A stretch of 50,729 nucleotides of DNA from the NCBI GenBank assembly GCA_900316315.1, contig ONCK01000019.1, positions 1 to 50,729 of the forward strand, given 5' to 3'. Below the pieces are notes generated by a model. The model was not told the DNA's origin, did no database searches, and saw only the letters and a program-made list of their open reading frames with translations. This stretch comes from an uncultured Prevotellaceae bacterium (GTDB taxonomy: Bacteria > Bacteroidota > Bacteroidia > Bacteroidales > Bacteroidaceae). Within the stretch, counting starts at the first letter, position 1; every line of letters begins with the position of its first letter. Below are positions 10,201 to 19,659 of the stretch, piece by piece. The position numbers were made by a program, and so were the translations under genes.

Positions 10201-13200
10201 TTAGAATGAAACATTCAAGCTGAAAGTAATGGAACGAGACCTAGGAGTCTGCGAGTCATCATAAGCATATGAATAGCCGCTAGCAGAGTGCTCTGGGTCA
10301 ACACCTGAATACTTGGTAAAGAAGAAGAGGTTGTTGGCAGAAGCAGAGAAGGAGAGGCTCTTTATGCCCAAGTTCCAACGTTTCAAAACTTTTGAGTCGA
10401 AGTGGTAGCTCAGCTGTACATACTGCAAGCGGATAAAGTCACCAGACTCTACGTAGCGGTCACTCGCCAGTGAATTGTAAGAAGAATAGATCTTAGAGCT
10501 CAAAGCGCGCGGTATCTCCGTGTTATCACCATTCTTACGCCATCTCCAGTTGACAGCACGACTTTGATTCTTATTGGTACGCATATCTTCTGCATACATA
10601 CGGGCGAGGTTTACGATCTTAGCACCTGTACGGATATTGAAACTGGTCTTCAATGTCCAGTTACCGTACATAAAGTCAATACCGAAGCCACCATTAAACT
10701 TAGGATTGGAGTTGCCGAGATAGACAATATCAAGTTCGTTGATTTGGCCATCATGGTTGATATCCTCATAGATAGCATCACCACCGTCGAAGATGTAGTT
10801 AGTACCACCATAGTTGTAGTACATACGCAGCGGATTACCTTCACCATCGTAGATGACGTTACCATTAGCATCGCGGGCTACAGGAGTCGTAGCGACTTCA
10901 CCGCGGGCAGCGGCGGCAGCAGCAGTATTATCACCATAGACAGAATTTCTGTTTTCATCAGCGAAGTAACCGCTGTGAGCATAGTCATAGCGATATACGC
11001 CCTTGTAGCGGAATCCGTAGATAGAGTAGAGAGCATTACCTACCTGAACACGGGTAAGATAGTTCTCATTGGCATAGTTGAAGTCTGTATTAATGGTTGA
11101 CAATACACTTGCATCCATCTTCTTAATTCGGTTGCTATTGTGGGCAGCATTGAACTTAAATCTCATAGAGAATTTACCAACTTTGAAGATAGGCTTGGTA
11201 TTGGCATACATATCCCAACCTGTATTATCCATCTCACCTACATTAGCATAGTCCAGAGTAGAGTAACCTGATGAGGAAGGAATACGTACATTCTTCTGCA
11301 GAAGGTCAGTAGTATGCTTCTTGTAGACGTTGAAGTTAAACTGGAAGAGGTCTTCGAGAAGGTTGAGGTTGAAGCCTAAGTTCCAAGAGCTCGTGCGCTC
11401 CCAAGACAGACTTGTCAGACGCAGGTTGGAAGGTGCGATAGCTGAGTGGTAAGTACCGCTTGATCCATAGGAGCCAGTGGACGCATACTTATTGTACATA
11501 GCAGAAGTTGTGCTCGGCTGGTTTCCTACGACACCCCATCCTGGAGCGAAGGAGAACATATTGATATATTTCTTCAACGGACGGAAGAAGTACTCATCGC
11601 TGATATTCCATCGTGCAGATACACTGGGGAAGTAGCCCCAACGCTTATCCTTACCAAAGACTGTACTACCATCTGCACGCAGTGTAGCGTCAAAGATATA
11701 CTTGGACTTGTATGCGTAGTGAGCCTGAACGAGGAAGTCAAGTTCGTGCTTCTTGGAAGTAGAGGTAGAAGAAGCTGTCAGATAAGCATCAACAGTAGGA
11801 TCGGTAATTCCACCAACAAGACCGCTGGATCCGATGGACTGAGAATTGCCAGAATAGGTTTCCAATTCACCGCGGGCAAGGAGCATAAAGGAGTGATCCT
11901 TGGGCAGCTTAGGAGTAAAGGTCAAGGTGTGACGGGTGTTGAAGGTCAGACCATGACTATTGTCATTAGCACTCAGGTTGATACCGTCGCCCCATGTACC
12001 AGAGGAAAGAGAGCCAGGATAGTAGGCCTTGGTTGAAGAAGAGGTAGAGTACATATATACTTCACCAGAGTAGTCCAACTGGGTCTTAGAGGCATCCTTA
12101 CCCAACAGCTTGTAGGTCAACTGGAATTGGGGGCTGATGGTATAAGAGCTGACTTTCTTCCAGGAGAGATTGGCAATCGCAACAGGGTTACCGTTGGAAA
12201 CCATATCACTCAAGTAATAAGATGTATAGCCATCGGATACTGCACCAGCAGAAGAAGCGGCAGGATACATCTTGAAATACTCACCCGTGTCATAATAGGA
12301 GTCCGTGCTGGGATCATACTCCCAACGTGTCACAGACATATTAGGCATAGCCTTGTAGGCTCTGGCCAAGATACCGGTGTAGTTCTGATTGTTCTTCGTA
12401 TAAGTCAGAGAGAAGTTGGAGCTGAAAGTGATACGGTCAGATACCTTATAGTCCAAGGTCATACGAGTACTGAAGCGGTTGAGAGACTGCTTGATGATGG
12501 TACCCGTCTCATGGTCATAACCACCAGAGATACGGAAAGTAGCCTGATCACCACCACCGCTGATAGCAACATAATACTTATGAGACTGACCGAACTGTGT
12601 AACCTGATCAATCCAGTCCGTATTCTTATTGTAGTTAGCGTAGTATGCTGTACGGCTGCGGTCATAGTTGAGCTCGACGATGTTGGAGGTATTATCATTC
12701 TGCTTAGGATTATAGTAAGCCTCCTTAAGCATCATAGTATATCCGTCACCATTGAGCATCTTCATGCCTGCAGGCTGCCAGCTTCCAGTAAAGTAGTAGT
12801 TGCCCGAAACACGGGTCTTACCTCTTGTACCACGGCGGGTAGTGATTTCGATGACACCGTTGGCACCCTTGGATCCCCAGATAGCGCACGCACCGGCGTC
12901 CTTCAAGACGTTGATACTCTTGATATCCTCGACGTTAACGTTGAGAAGGTTAGCGAACTGCTCGGTGTTATCCATATCCTGGAGGTCGACGTCAGTGGAA
13001 CTGTAGTTTTCAAGGATATGTCCATCGACGACGATAAGAGGTTCCTGGCTACCACTGATGGTGGAGACACCGCGGACACGCATACTCATACCAGATCCGA
13101 GGTTACCAGAATTGGACACGACGTCAAGTCCGGCGATTTGTCCTTGGAGTGCTTGGTCAGCTGACTCAAAGGAGAGACCTTTCATCTCATCCATATCAAG

Positions 13201-13605
13201 TTTTTGCGTAGCGACGGAGACCTCACGCTCCGGAATCGTCAAGCCATTGGAATGAGCGAGTCTCTTACCTGTGACCTTGACCTCCCTGATTGTACGGGTA
13301 TTGGTCTCGAGAGAAATCTTGAAGACTGTCGTCGTACCAATCTTGCGCTGCCAAGGACGGTAGCCGAAAAAGTATACCTTCAGGATATCATTAGGATTTT
13401 TAATCGCCAGCGTAAAGTTACCGCTCATATCAGTCGTAGTAGAAGCCTGAATACGGTTATTAGCATCGATCTCGAGAACGTTGGCCATCATGATGGGACC
13501 GTCTTTGGGATTGGAGACGTGTCCAGATATTCGCTTCTGCGCGGCAGCAGGTAAAGCGAAGCTGCAGCACAACAGGATGAATAATAGATACTTTATCTTG
13601 TTCAT
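10201..13605 (-). CDS. SusC/RagA-family TonB-linked outer-membrane transporter (first pair)
   Basis: A TonB-dependent barrel of 1134 residues with signal peptide ending AAAQ, then a regulatory-like domain beginning KRISGHVSNPKDGPIMMANV. The plug carries VRGVSTISGSQEPLIVVDG and the SusC hallmark GSKGANGVIEITTRRG. A DINHDGQINELDIVYLGNS calcium-loop-like segment precedes the last barrel strands, and the protein ends RSRSITFSLNVSF with a terminal aromatic residue as barrels do. It starts 12 bases after the long FAS1 gene and is followed after 13 bases by its SusD. It differs clearly from the other SusC in the window, so the two pairs are not a recent tandem copy. Confidence 0.95.
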   Translation of the reverse strand: MNKIKYLLFILLCCSFALPAAAQKRISGHVSNPKDGPIMMANVLEIDANNRIQASTTTDMSGNFTLAIKNPNDILKVYFFGYRPWQRKIGTTTVFKISLETNTRTIREVKVTGKRLAHSNGLTIPEREVSVATQKLDMDEMKGLSFESADQALQGQIAGLDVVSNSGNLGSGMSMRVRGVSTISGSQEPLIVVDGHILENYSSTDVDLQDMDNTEQFANLLNVNVEDIKSINVLKDAGACAIWGSKGANGVIEITTRRGTRGKTRVSGNYYFTGSWQPAGMKMLNGDGYTMMLKEAYYNPKQNDNTSNIVELNYDRSRTAYYANYNKNTDWIDQVTQFGQSHKYYVAISGGGDQATFRISGGYDHETGTIIKQSLNRFSTRMTLDYKVSDRITFSSNFSLTYTKNNQNYTGILARAYKAMPNMSVTRWEYDPSTDSYYDTGEYFKMYPAASSAGAVSDGYTSYYLSDMVSNGNPVAIANLSWKKVSSYTISPQFQLTYKLLGKDASKTQLDYSGEVYMYSTSSSTKAYYPGSLSSGTWGDGINLSANDNSHGLTFNTRHTLTFTPKLPKDHSFMLLARGELETYSGNSQSIGSSGLVGGITDPTVDAYLTASSTSTSKKHELDFLVQAHYAYKSKYIFDATLRADGSTVFGKDKRWGYFPSVSARWNISDEYFFRPLKKYINMFSFAPGWGVVGNQPSTTSAMYNKYASTGSYGSSGTYHSAIAPSNLRLTSLSWERTSSWNLGFNLNLLEDLFQFNFNVYKKHTTDLLQKNVRIPSSSGYSTLDYANVGEMDNTGWDMYANTKPIFKVGKFSMRFKFNAAHNSNRIKKMDASVLSTINTDFNYANENYLTRVQVGNALYSIYGFRYKGVYRYDYAHSGYFADENRNSVYGDNTAAAAAARGEVATTPVARDANGNVIYDGEGNPLRMYYNYGGTNYIFDGGDAIYEDINHDGQINELDIVYLGNSNPKFNGGFGIDFMYGNWTLKTSFNIRTGAKIVNLARMYAEDMRTNKNQSRAVNWRWRKNGDNTEIPRALSSKIYSSYNSLASDRYVESGDFIRLQYVQLSYHFDSKVLKRWNLGIKSLSFSASANNLFFFTKYSGVDPEHSASGYSYAYDDSQTPRSRSITFSLNVSF

Positions 13606-13617
13606 AGTATTCAGGTT

Positions 13618-16521
13618 TTATTTTCTGATACGATATTTAGCAAGGAATCTCTTAGCGCCGGCAAATGTTGCCCAATCAGAATCATAGCGACCATTGGTAA
13701 GTGGCTTGAAATTGAGCACACCGTCGATCTGATGAATGACAGTGTATGCCGAAGAGCCGAAGCCTTGGTTGGCAGCCGTACGATTGGTCTGGTTATCAAA
13801 TGTAATATCCCGAGCCATTATATTGCGGTTGCCTACTACATTTCTCGTGTTATTAGCTTGATCGGTAATTTCCAGGTCGTTGTTGCCCTTTGATTGCAGA
13901 TTGACAGAGATGTAGCGGTTAGTAGCGTTGTTCACACAAGCCGTCTCGTAAGACTTAGAGGCAAAAGGCACAGCATCAGCAAAGACGGACTGGTCCATGA
14001 AGTGATACTTGCAGAAGTTGATCAGTTCCGTAATCATTGCCTGAGCAATAGTCTTGTACTTAGCTGTTGCAGCATCTACATCAAATGTACTATCGTTTTC
14101 GTGGGCATCGATGTAAGCCTTCTGGGTATTTATATAGTTGGAGATAGAGGTCCAAGTCGGCAAGCCCTTGTTGATGGCATCCCGTACAGACTCATTGGAA
14201 GGGATGAATACTGTATAATGGTATGCATTGAAGAAACGCACGTTGAAGTCAAGGCAGTATTTATCTGCAGTAAAGATTCTGTATCTTGACAATACGCGGT
14301 TCTTATCCTCACGACGTGTGTATCCGTCAACGACACCGGCCTCTTCGAGGACAGACTCGTCTACGTTGCACAGGTTGAAGAATTCGCGGTAAGGAGAATT
14401 CTCGTCGTCATTATCGTTCATAATCTTGTATACGGAGTTGGTAGTGGCCTCGATAGGATGATCTATGATATAAGTCATACCATTACCGTATCCATTGGAG
14501 ACACGGGTCTCATCATATATCTTCTGCACCTTGCAGGAGTAGTTGTGATCTATCTGCCAGCCGCCCTGTACCGTGCATCCGTTAGCTCTCAGAGCCGCAT
14601 GGCTTACCTTGACAGGCGCGCCTTCGCGTGACAGGTAGTATGTATGGCCGTCCTCAATGCCGTAAGGATCAGTAGCTCCGTCGTGTACGACGATGTGAGA
14701 CTGGATCATATCCTTAAATCTATTGAAGATGACAGACTGATCAATAGTCTTCGTCATAGGAGTTGAGCTTAGCTCAAGTGTTTCCTGGTCATAGCGGTAT
14801 GCCTGAGCTCTAACCATTCTCTTGTTGTCCGGATCAAAATAGAAAGACAGCGCATAGGGCTGAGAGTAAACTAGAGATACCGGATCATAATAGCACTTCA
14901 AAGCGTTGTCGGTCGGGATGAAGAAGCTCATATCTGCGCTCATGGTCAACAGATACATGTAGCTGTAGTCCATCTGCACGTTGGCCGGCATATTGACGTA
15001 CTCCTTATCATAGTTGATTGCCCAGTTGAAGATAGTCAGACTGTCGTTGACGAGAGCTGGTGCGGATACACTGGCATACTCTGCGGGAGACACTGTCTTG
15101 TTGAGCACGTATACGACACCGTTGGTGGCAACAAGGCAAGTATCAATCATCGCCTTGTACTCATCCAGCGTAGAAATATCAGCAAACATCTGGTCATTGG
15201 CAGAGTTGTAGATATTGAGGTATTTGCTAGGTACGGTACCGCAGAAGGAAGACTGCATCAAGTTGTTGATAAAGGCCATCAATACATTAAGAGGTATCTG
15301 GTCAATATTGCGTACGAGGTTATCTGCAGTCACAGGGAGCTCGGTAGCATAGCGTTCCATCAAGAATGAGCCACCACCGCCTTCTTGGAAGTAGGTCAGC
15401 AAAGCTTCATTGCTCGGTGCGAACATAGCGCCCATATCGGCAAGCATAGAGTGAGAAGTGCTTTGTGGATAATAGGTATTCCATCCCGGATCAAACTTCA
15501 GATAGTATGCGACCTTGGTAGTACCTTCAGGCGGGTAGGTAAACTCCTGATTACCCTGAGACCAAATAGAGAAGTAGCGCTTCTCAAATACGGAGTCAGC
15601 TGCAGGATTGAGCTGGCGGTAGGAGTTGGTCAGAGAGGAATTGTAGAACGGAGCACTGAAGCGATCCAACATATGACCGAAAACCGTAGTATTCTTGTAG
15701 TTACGAATCATCTCGGCCATATTTGTAGGAGCAGGCATCACCTCTGACAGCTTGTCAACATAGCCGTTCTGGCAGGTGATATCCTGCTGTATGACTTTGC
15801 TCTTGTATATATATACATCGTTCTCCGAACGCTTTTGACCGACGATCTTGGCAAAATCATCGTCAGTGATTTGCTGATAAGCCATTTGACCGTTAATCCA
15901 GTGCACCATCATAGTAGGAGTAGCATCTGAAGCGAGATAGATACCGCCCTTAGACTGTGTCTTGAAGCGAGCCCAGTAGTCCACGTCATCAGGATTGTAA
16001 GAATAAGGAATACCCTTGTTATCCCAAGAGTAGAAGGCAATAGAGTCTGTGACAGAAGAAGATGTGTATCGTCTCAAGCAGACATTTTTGTCCAAATACT
16101 TGCCATCTTCATTCATGGAACCAGACGTTACATTGGCCAGCATCTCCAGCAAGTTAGCATTGTCGAGCATTGAGCTGTAGAGCAGTAATTTCTTCTGTGA
16201 AGATGTCAGGTCTTCATACTTCTTTACACCCCATGTGTTGTTGGCATAGAATCGTGCGAAAGCGTCGTCGTCGGCGACAAACAAGGTCTTACTACCTGTC
16301 TGGGACAGCACTTCTGCGTAATTCAAATCATCAATCAACCTAATGGTATTGGTGTAGTTGCCCTGCGACTTCAAGTAGTCATAGATACTTGATCCCAGCC
16401 ACGACGGTGTCTTGTCCGGCAGATCGTAGTCGTCTGAGCATGAGTACGCCAAACCACCCATCACTAGCATGCACATTGCTGCAGCAATCGCCTTGCTAAA
16501 TCTGTAGAAACGGTCTTTCAT
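13618..16521 (-). CDS. Multi-domain FAS1 (fasciclin) lipoprotein, first gene of the run
   Basis: A 967-residue predicted surface lipoprotein with lipobox LAYSC (Cys28) followed by SDD. At least three and perhaps four FAS1-like modules can be seen from their first box: TLFVADDDAF (about residue 80), MFAPSNEALL (about 367), SFFIPTDNAL (about 535) and TVFIPSNESV (about 775). The last module ends with VIHQIDGVLNF. The start MKDRFYRF is preferred to an ATG two codons upstream. It is first in the six-gene run and 12 bases ahead of SusC, so it should be made with the transporter. A role in cell-surface binding or as a transporter accessory is inferred. A promoter-like element lies at 16602-16609. 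Confidence 0.85.
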   Translation of the reverse strand: MKDRFYRFSKAIAAAMCMLVMGGLAYSCSDDYDLPDKTPSWLGSSIYDYLKSQGNYTNTIRLIDDLNYAEVLSQTGSKTLFVADDDAFARFYANNTWGVKKYEDLTSSQKKLLLYSSMLDNANLLEMLANVTSGSMNEDGKYLDKNVCLRRYTSSSVTDSIAFYSWDNKGIPYSYNPDDVDYWARFKTQSKGGIYLASDATPTMMVHWINGQMAYQQITDDDFAKIVGQKRSENDVYIYKSKVIQQDITCQNGYVDKLSEVMPAPTNMAEMIRNYKNTTVFGHMLDRFSAPFYNSSLTNSYRQLNPAADSVFEKRYFSIWSQGNQEFTYPPEGTTKVAYYLKFDPGWNTYYPQSTSHSMLADMGAMFAPSNEALLTYFQEGGGGSFLMERYATELPVTADNLVRNIDQIPLNVLMAFINNLMQSSFCGTVPSKYLNIYNSANDQMFADISTLDEYKAMIDTCLVATNGVVYVLNKTVSPAEYASVSAPALVNDSLTIFNWAINYDKEYVNMPANVQMDYSYMYLLTMSADMSFFIPTDNALKCYYDPVSLVYSQPYALSFYFDPDNKRMVRAQAYRYDQETLELSSTPMTKTIDQSVIFNRFKDMIQSHIVVHDGATDPYGIEDGHTYYLSREGAPVKVSHAALRANGCTVQGGWQIDHNYSCKVQKIYDETRVSNGYGNGMTYIIDHPIEATTNSVYKIMNDNDDENSPYREFFNLCNVDESVLEEAGVVDGYTRREDKNRVLSRYRIFTADKYCLDFNVRFFNAYHYTVFIPSNESVRDAINKGLPTWTSISNYINTQKAYIDAHENDSTFDVDAATAKYKTIAQAMITELINFCKYHFMDQSVFADAVPFASKSYETACVNNATNRYISVNLQSKGNNDLEITDQANNTRNVVGNRNIMARDITFDNQTNRTAANQGFGSSAYTVIHQIDGVLNFKPLTNGRYDSDWATFAGAKRFLAKYRIRK

Positions 16522-16601
16522 ACACATCGAAAATTTAATTTTATTGTATTATTTTTTTACTTTTCGTTTCTTAGCCATTTGTAGGCATGAACAGTTGAGC
16601 A

Positions 16602-16609
16602 CAAAATTA
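16602..16609 (-). promoter_or_regulatory. -7 promoter element of the FAS1/SusC/SusD run
   Basis: TAATTTTG on the minus strand fits TAnnTTTG. A start point just downstream would give a leader of about 75 bases to the ATG at 16521. The -33 element is weak: TTG lies only 16 bases upstream. Confidence 0.4.
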
Positions 16610-17615
16610 GTAATTCCTATCATTCCAACTCCCCTTTTAAGGGACAAAAAATGCACTATTAACAATTTTTGAGATTTACGGATAATGTAATTTAACTTTA
16701 CAGGTCGTGATAAGAGATAATAAAGTGCTGTAAGCAAAATCTGTAGGTGCAATAGCGATGCAGATAGCGATTTTGTCTGATTTTGCATTGTGGAGGAATC
16801 AGACAGGCGTATTTCTGTCACACTTAATCGTTCGTCCTCGCTTTTTATGATGTCCCACCTTCCTCCTTCTCCAAACAAGCTCCGATATCCTTTGTATTAT
16901 TTGGTCCTGTGCTACGCTCACTTCATCTCCTCCATAGGACACGCGTCCATGCTTGTCACGCTAGCCAGCTTCCACAGTCGACAGAAATGCGGTGCTGGAG
17001 ATCGCACATCAGTCTGTCTTTATATCTGCAAGTCGTCCAATTATCTTTATATAAAGCACTTACACGTTTTTCCCGCTTAAATTCGTCAGAGGACCGGTCC
17101 TATTTCACACGCAATTGTGTACACAAATTATCCTTTACTTTCCCATTGACCCACAGACACTTATTGTTAGAAATGAGTCCTTTTCAGTTCCTCAAAATCG
17201 CGTCATTCTTTCTCATCCGTCAGGTGTACGCGTATATCAAGCTCTCGAAAAATGGGCGATTGGCCATTGTGGTCGTATTTCTCAAGCTCCAGAGAGACGT
17301 CATAAGCATTTCTGCTCCGCGATAATTTCTGTTTTATTGATTTAGTCGGACGTACACTTCCCTATTTCATCAACTTCGATAGTCAGAAATGTATATTATA
17401 TATTAATGAATTCAATAATATATATAGCCTATCTCTTTTCAGGCTGCCATTATTCCCATAGGCGTTGCCCCAACCTAGGCTTAGCCCAGACATTGCCCAT
17501 ATAGCTGCCCATAGAGCTGACTTCCTCGTTTGTCGTTATCCTATGGTGCCTCGACCGGACGATAAGCCGTACCAAGAATTCAGGAAACAAACTTGCTCTT
17601 GCTTCTGAAGATACA

Positions 17616-17677
17616 GCAAGTCCAGCCTTGCAGGGAGCAAAACCGGACTTGCATTTTTGCGCAACCCGTGTTGCGCA
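17616..17677. repeat. Two adjacent inverted repeats after the ROK gene
   Basis: GCAAGTCC (17616-17623) pairs with GGACTTGC (17645-17652), which is followed by ATTTTT on the plus strand. TGCGCAAC (17658-17665) pairs with GTTGCGCA (17670-17677) around a 4-base loop. Only the plus-strand reading has a T run, so neither hairpin is a normal terminator for the minus-strand kinase gene. Confidence 0.6.
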
Positions 17678-17691
17678 GCTATAGGTTGGGA

Positions 17692-18660
17692 TTAGATTTC
17701 CCAGCCGAGTGCACTTGCACCGAGCACAGCGGCCTCCGATCCCTTGAGGCCAGAGACAAGGAGCTTGGCGTGTCCCTTGAAGATGCCGAGCACATGCTCC
17801 TCGTAGCTCTTCTTCAGCGGTTTCATCAGCAAGTCGCCAGCCTTGGTCAGTCCGCCGAAGAATACGAATGCCTCGGGACTTGAGAAGGCGGCAAAGTCAG
17901 CGCAGGCCTCTCCGAGCATCTTGCCCGTAAATTCGTAGACCTCCTTGGCCAGAGCATCGCCTTTGCCCGCAGCTATCGACACATCGAGCGATGTGATGTC
18001 TTTGGGATTGAGCTCGCGCAGCAGACTGGGGCGGTCTGTTTTTTCGAGCAGTTCGCGTGCCGTACGAGCCACGCCCGTTGCTGAGCAGTAAGCCTCGAGA
18101 CAACCCTTACGGCCACAGCCACAGAGGCGTCCGTTCTCCGAACGGTCCATCGTGACGTGACCCAGCTCGCCGGCAAAGCCGTCGCAGCCGTATACCACCT
18201 GTCCATTGATGACAATGCCGCTGCCCACGCCAGTTCCCAAGGTAATCATGATAAAGTTTTTCATACCGCGGGCTACGCCATAGGTCATCTCGCCCATGGC
18301 GGCAGCATTGGCATCGTTGGTCATGGCTACAGGCACGCCGAGCGCATCCTGGAAGAGCTTGGCCATCGGTACGATACCCTTCCACACAAGGTTGGCGGCA
18401 TACTCGATATTTCCGGTATAGTAGTTGGCATTGGGGGCACCGATACCCATCCCCTTGATCTTGCCGATACCGCCTGCCACGTCGATGACCGGTTGGAGAG
18501 CCTCAACACCAGCCTTCACATAGTCTTTGACATCAGGATAGCCCTGTGTCTTGATGGCCGTCTGGCCAATGATTTCACCTCTGGCATCGACGATGCCAAA
18601 TACAGAATTGGTACCTCCCATATCGAGACCAATCACGTAGGGTTTAGATATCTTATCCAT
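17692..18660 (-). CDS. ROK-family sugar kinase (probable glucokinase)
   Basis: A 322-residue cytoplasmic kinase that would phosphorylate glucose or a related hexose with ATP at the entry of glycolysis. The N-terminal phosphate loop reads GLDMGGTN (residues 11-18); the second ATP-site motif is ITLGTGVGSGIV; the sugar-site segment is FAGELGHV; and the ROK zinc motif is CGCGRKGCLEAYCS, with four cysteines. The length is typical of bacterial ROK glucokinases rather than ROK repressors, and there is no helix-turn-helix at the N-terminus. The gene stands alone between two long gaps. Sugar preference (glucose, mannose, N-acetyl sugars) cannot be decided from the motif. Confidence 0.92.
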   Translation of the reverse strand: MDKISKPYVIGLDMGGTNSVFGIVDARGEIIGQTAIKTQGYPDVKDYVKAGVEALQPVIDVAGGIGKIKGMGIGAPNANYYTGNIEYAANLVWKGIVPMAKLFQDALGVPVAMTNDANAAAMGEMTYGVARGMKNFIMITLGTGVGSGIVINGQVVYGCDGFAGELGHVTMDRSENGRLCGCGRKGCLEAYCSATGVARTARELLEKTDRPSLLRELNPKDITSLDVSIAAGKGDALAKEVYEFTGKMLGEACADFAAFSSPEAFVFFGGLTKAGDLLMKPLKKSYEEHVLGIFKGHAKLLVSGLKGSEAAVLGASALGWEI

Positions 18661-18707
18661 TGCTTTACGTTAAGAAAATAGGGTTTGTTGTTTTGTTTGA
18701 CTATTGG

Positions 18708-18715
18708 CAAAGGTA
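18708..18715 (-). promoter_or_regulatory. -7 promoter element of the ROK kinase
   Basis: TACCTTTG on the minus strand is a full match to TAnnTTTG and would give a leader of about 40 bases. No good -33 element is seen at the usual spacing. Confidence 0.45.
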
Positions 18716-19172
18716 CAAATATTTTGTGATTGCACTATATACTTGGATGATTTTTAAAGCCTTCGTCTTATTTGGCGATTTAATTCCGTCGCGTTCGTTC
18801 TTCCGGCAGCCTCTTATCCTGCATTTTCTGTAAAAGTGGAGGCCAACACAAGAGATACCCATCCGCCTCGCATCCCACTCTGGTGAATGGCGGATATGCG
18901 CCTCCCATATTAAGGGCTCAGCCATCCGGACTCCTTGCCCAGTCCAAAGGTCAGCAAATGAAATTATACGGGCTGCCCTTATCCGCTATATCACTTCTAG
19001 GAAAAAAGGGAATCCATCGAATGTCACACCTCCTTTTTCCCGCAGAAGACAAAAGGCAGCCAATACCTACGATTCGGATAGTCCGTCGTATCTTTTTGAT
19101 TACGAGACAATTACGATAGCTTACCTTACTCTTGTAATTAATTGATTTTCAGTTGATAACAACTCGCCTTCC

Positions 19173-19214
19173 AGTTTAAACTACATCCGACCTAGTTTAA
19201 ACTACATCTGACCT
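19173..19214. repeat. 21-base tandem repeat, two units
   Basis: Two head-to-tail units (19173-19193 and 19194-19214) start AGTTTAAACTACATC and end GACCT. They differ at a single base (C or T at unit position 17). Each unit contains the palindrome GTTTAAAC. A near copy of the core in reverse orientation occurs near 47420-47436. Confidence 0.85.
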
Positions 19215-19610
19215 TGTTATCCAAACAAGGCGACTTATCAATCGGCTGTCGCTTTCTGTCCATCTGTGGTAGGAAGTAAACAGAAGAAAAATCCATCTCA
19301 GCAGTCCCCATATCTGATATTTCTCATCTTCCTCCGCACCGTCATTTGGCATTCGTCTTACCCTCCCCGTCAGAGGGGCTATTGCAGTCTGGCGTGACTG
19401 ATTTGTCGTGCTATACATCGTAGTGTGCTCCATCGGACCAGGCTTCAATCGCCATATATTAGGCCTTTTTCATCTCATCTCCACCTTCGTTCCGCCTTAT
19501 GGCCGACTAAAAAATCACCTCGACCGGTGAACGCGGCCTCCACACATGATCTACTGGCCACGGGAACTTATCTTGACCCTGAGACATAGGGGACCCTGTA
19601 TAAAAAGCGC

Positions 19611-19628
19611 AATTATAGTTCTATAATT
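19611..19628. promoter_or_regulatory. Inverted repeat, possible operator before the LysE gene
   Basis: AATTATAG, two bases, CTATAATT: a perfect 8-base dyad ending about 30 bases before the ATG at 19660. A near -7 element (CAACTTTG, 19643-19650) follows it. Such a dyad could be an operator or part of the promoter; no regulator gene is adjacent. Confidence 0.35.
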
Positions 19629-19659
19629 CACAAAAAAGTAGCAACTTTGCACCTGAATT

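Larger units (their letters stand above)
16522..17691. other. Long gap without a recognisable gene
   Basis: About 1.2 kb between the ROK kinase (which ends at 17692) and the first FAS1 gene. The right two thirds holds short plus-strand frames (16790-17080, 16909-17325, 17115-17345) with no start signal, no family signature and many Ser, Leu and Cys codons; I reject them. What I can support is one promoter for the FAS1 run, an AT-rich block near 17390-17430, a GTCGGAC word at 17345 and a pair of hairpins at 17616-17677. Confidence 0.5.
18661..19659. other. Gap between the divergent ROK and LysE genes
   Basis: About 1 kb with no gene I can support. It holds the ROK promoter at its left end, a 21-base tandem repeat at 19173-19214 followed by an imperfect ACCTTGTT/AACAAGG hairpin, and an inverted repeat at 19611-19628 close to the start of the LysE gene. 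Frames at 18883-19119 and 19197-19448 have no recognisable features. Confidence 0.5.

Noticed and set aside
16790-17345. Plus-strand frames in the gap after the FAS1 run
   Set aside because: No promoter, ribosome site or recognisable protein pattern; overlapping frames with odd composition.
19173-19214. CRISPR array
   Set aside because: Only two directly adjacent units without spacers, and no cas genes.
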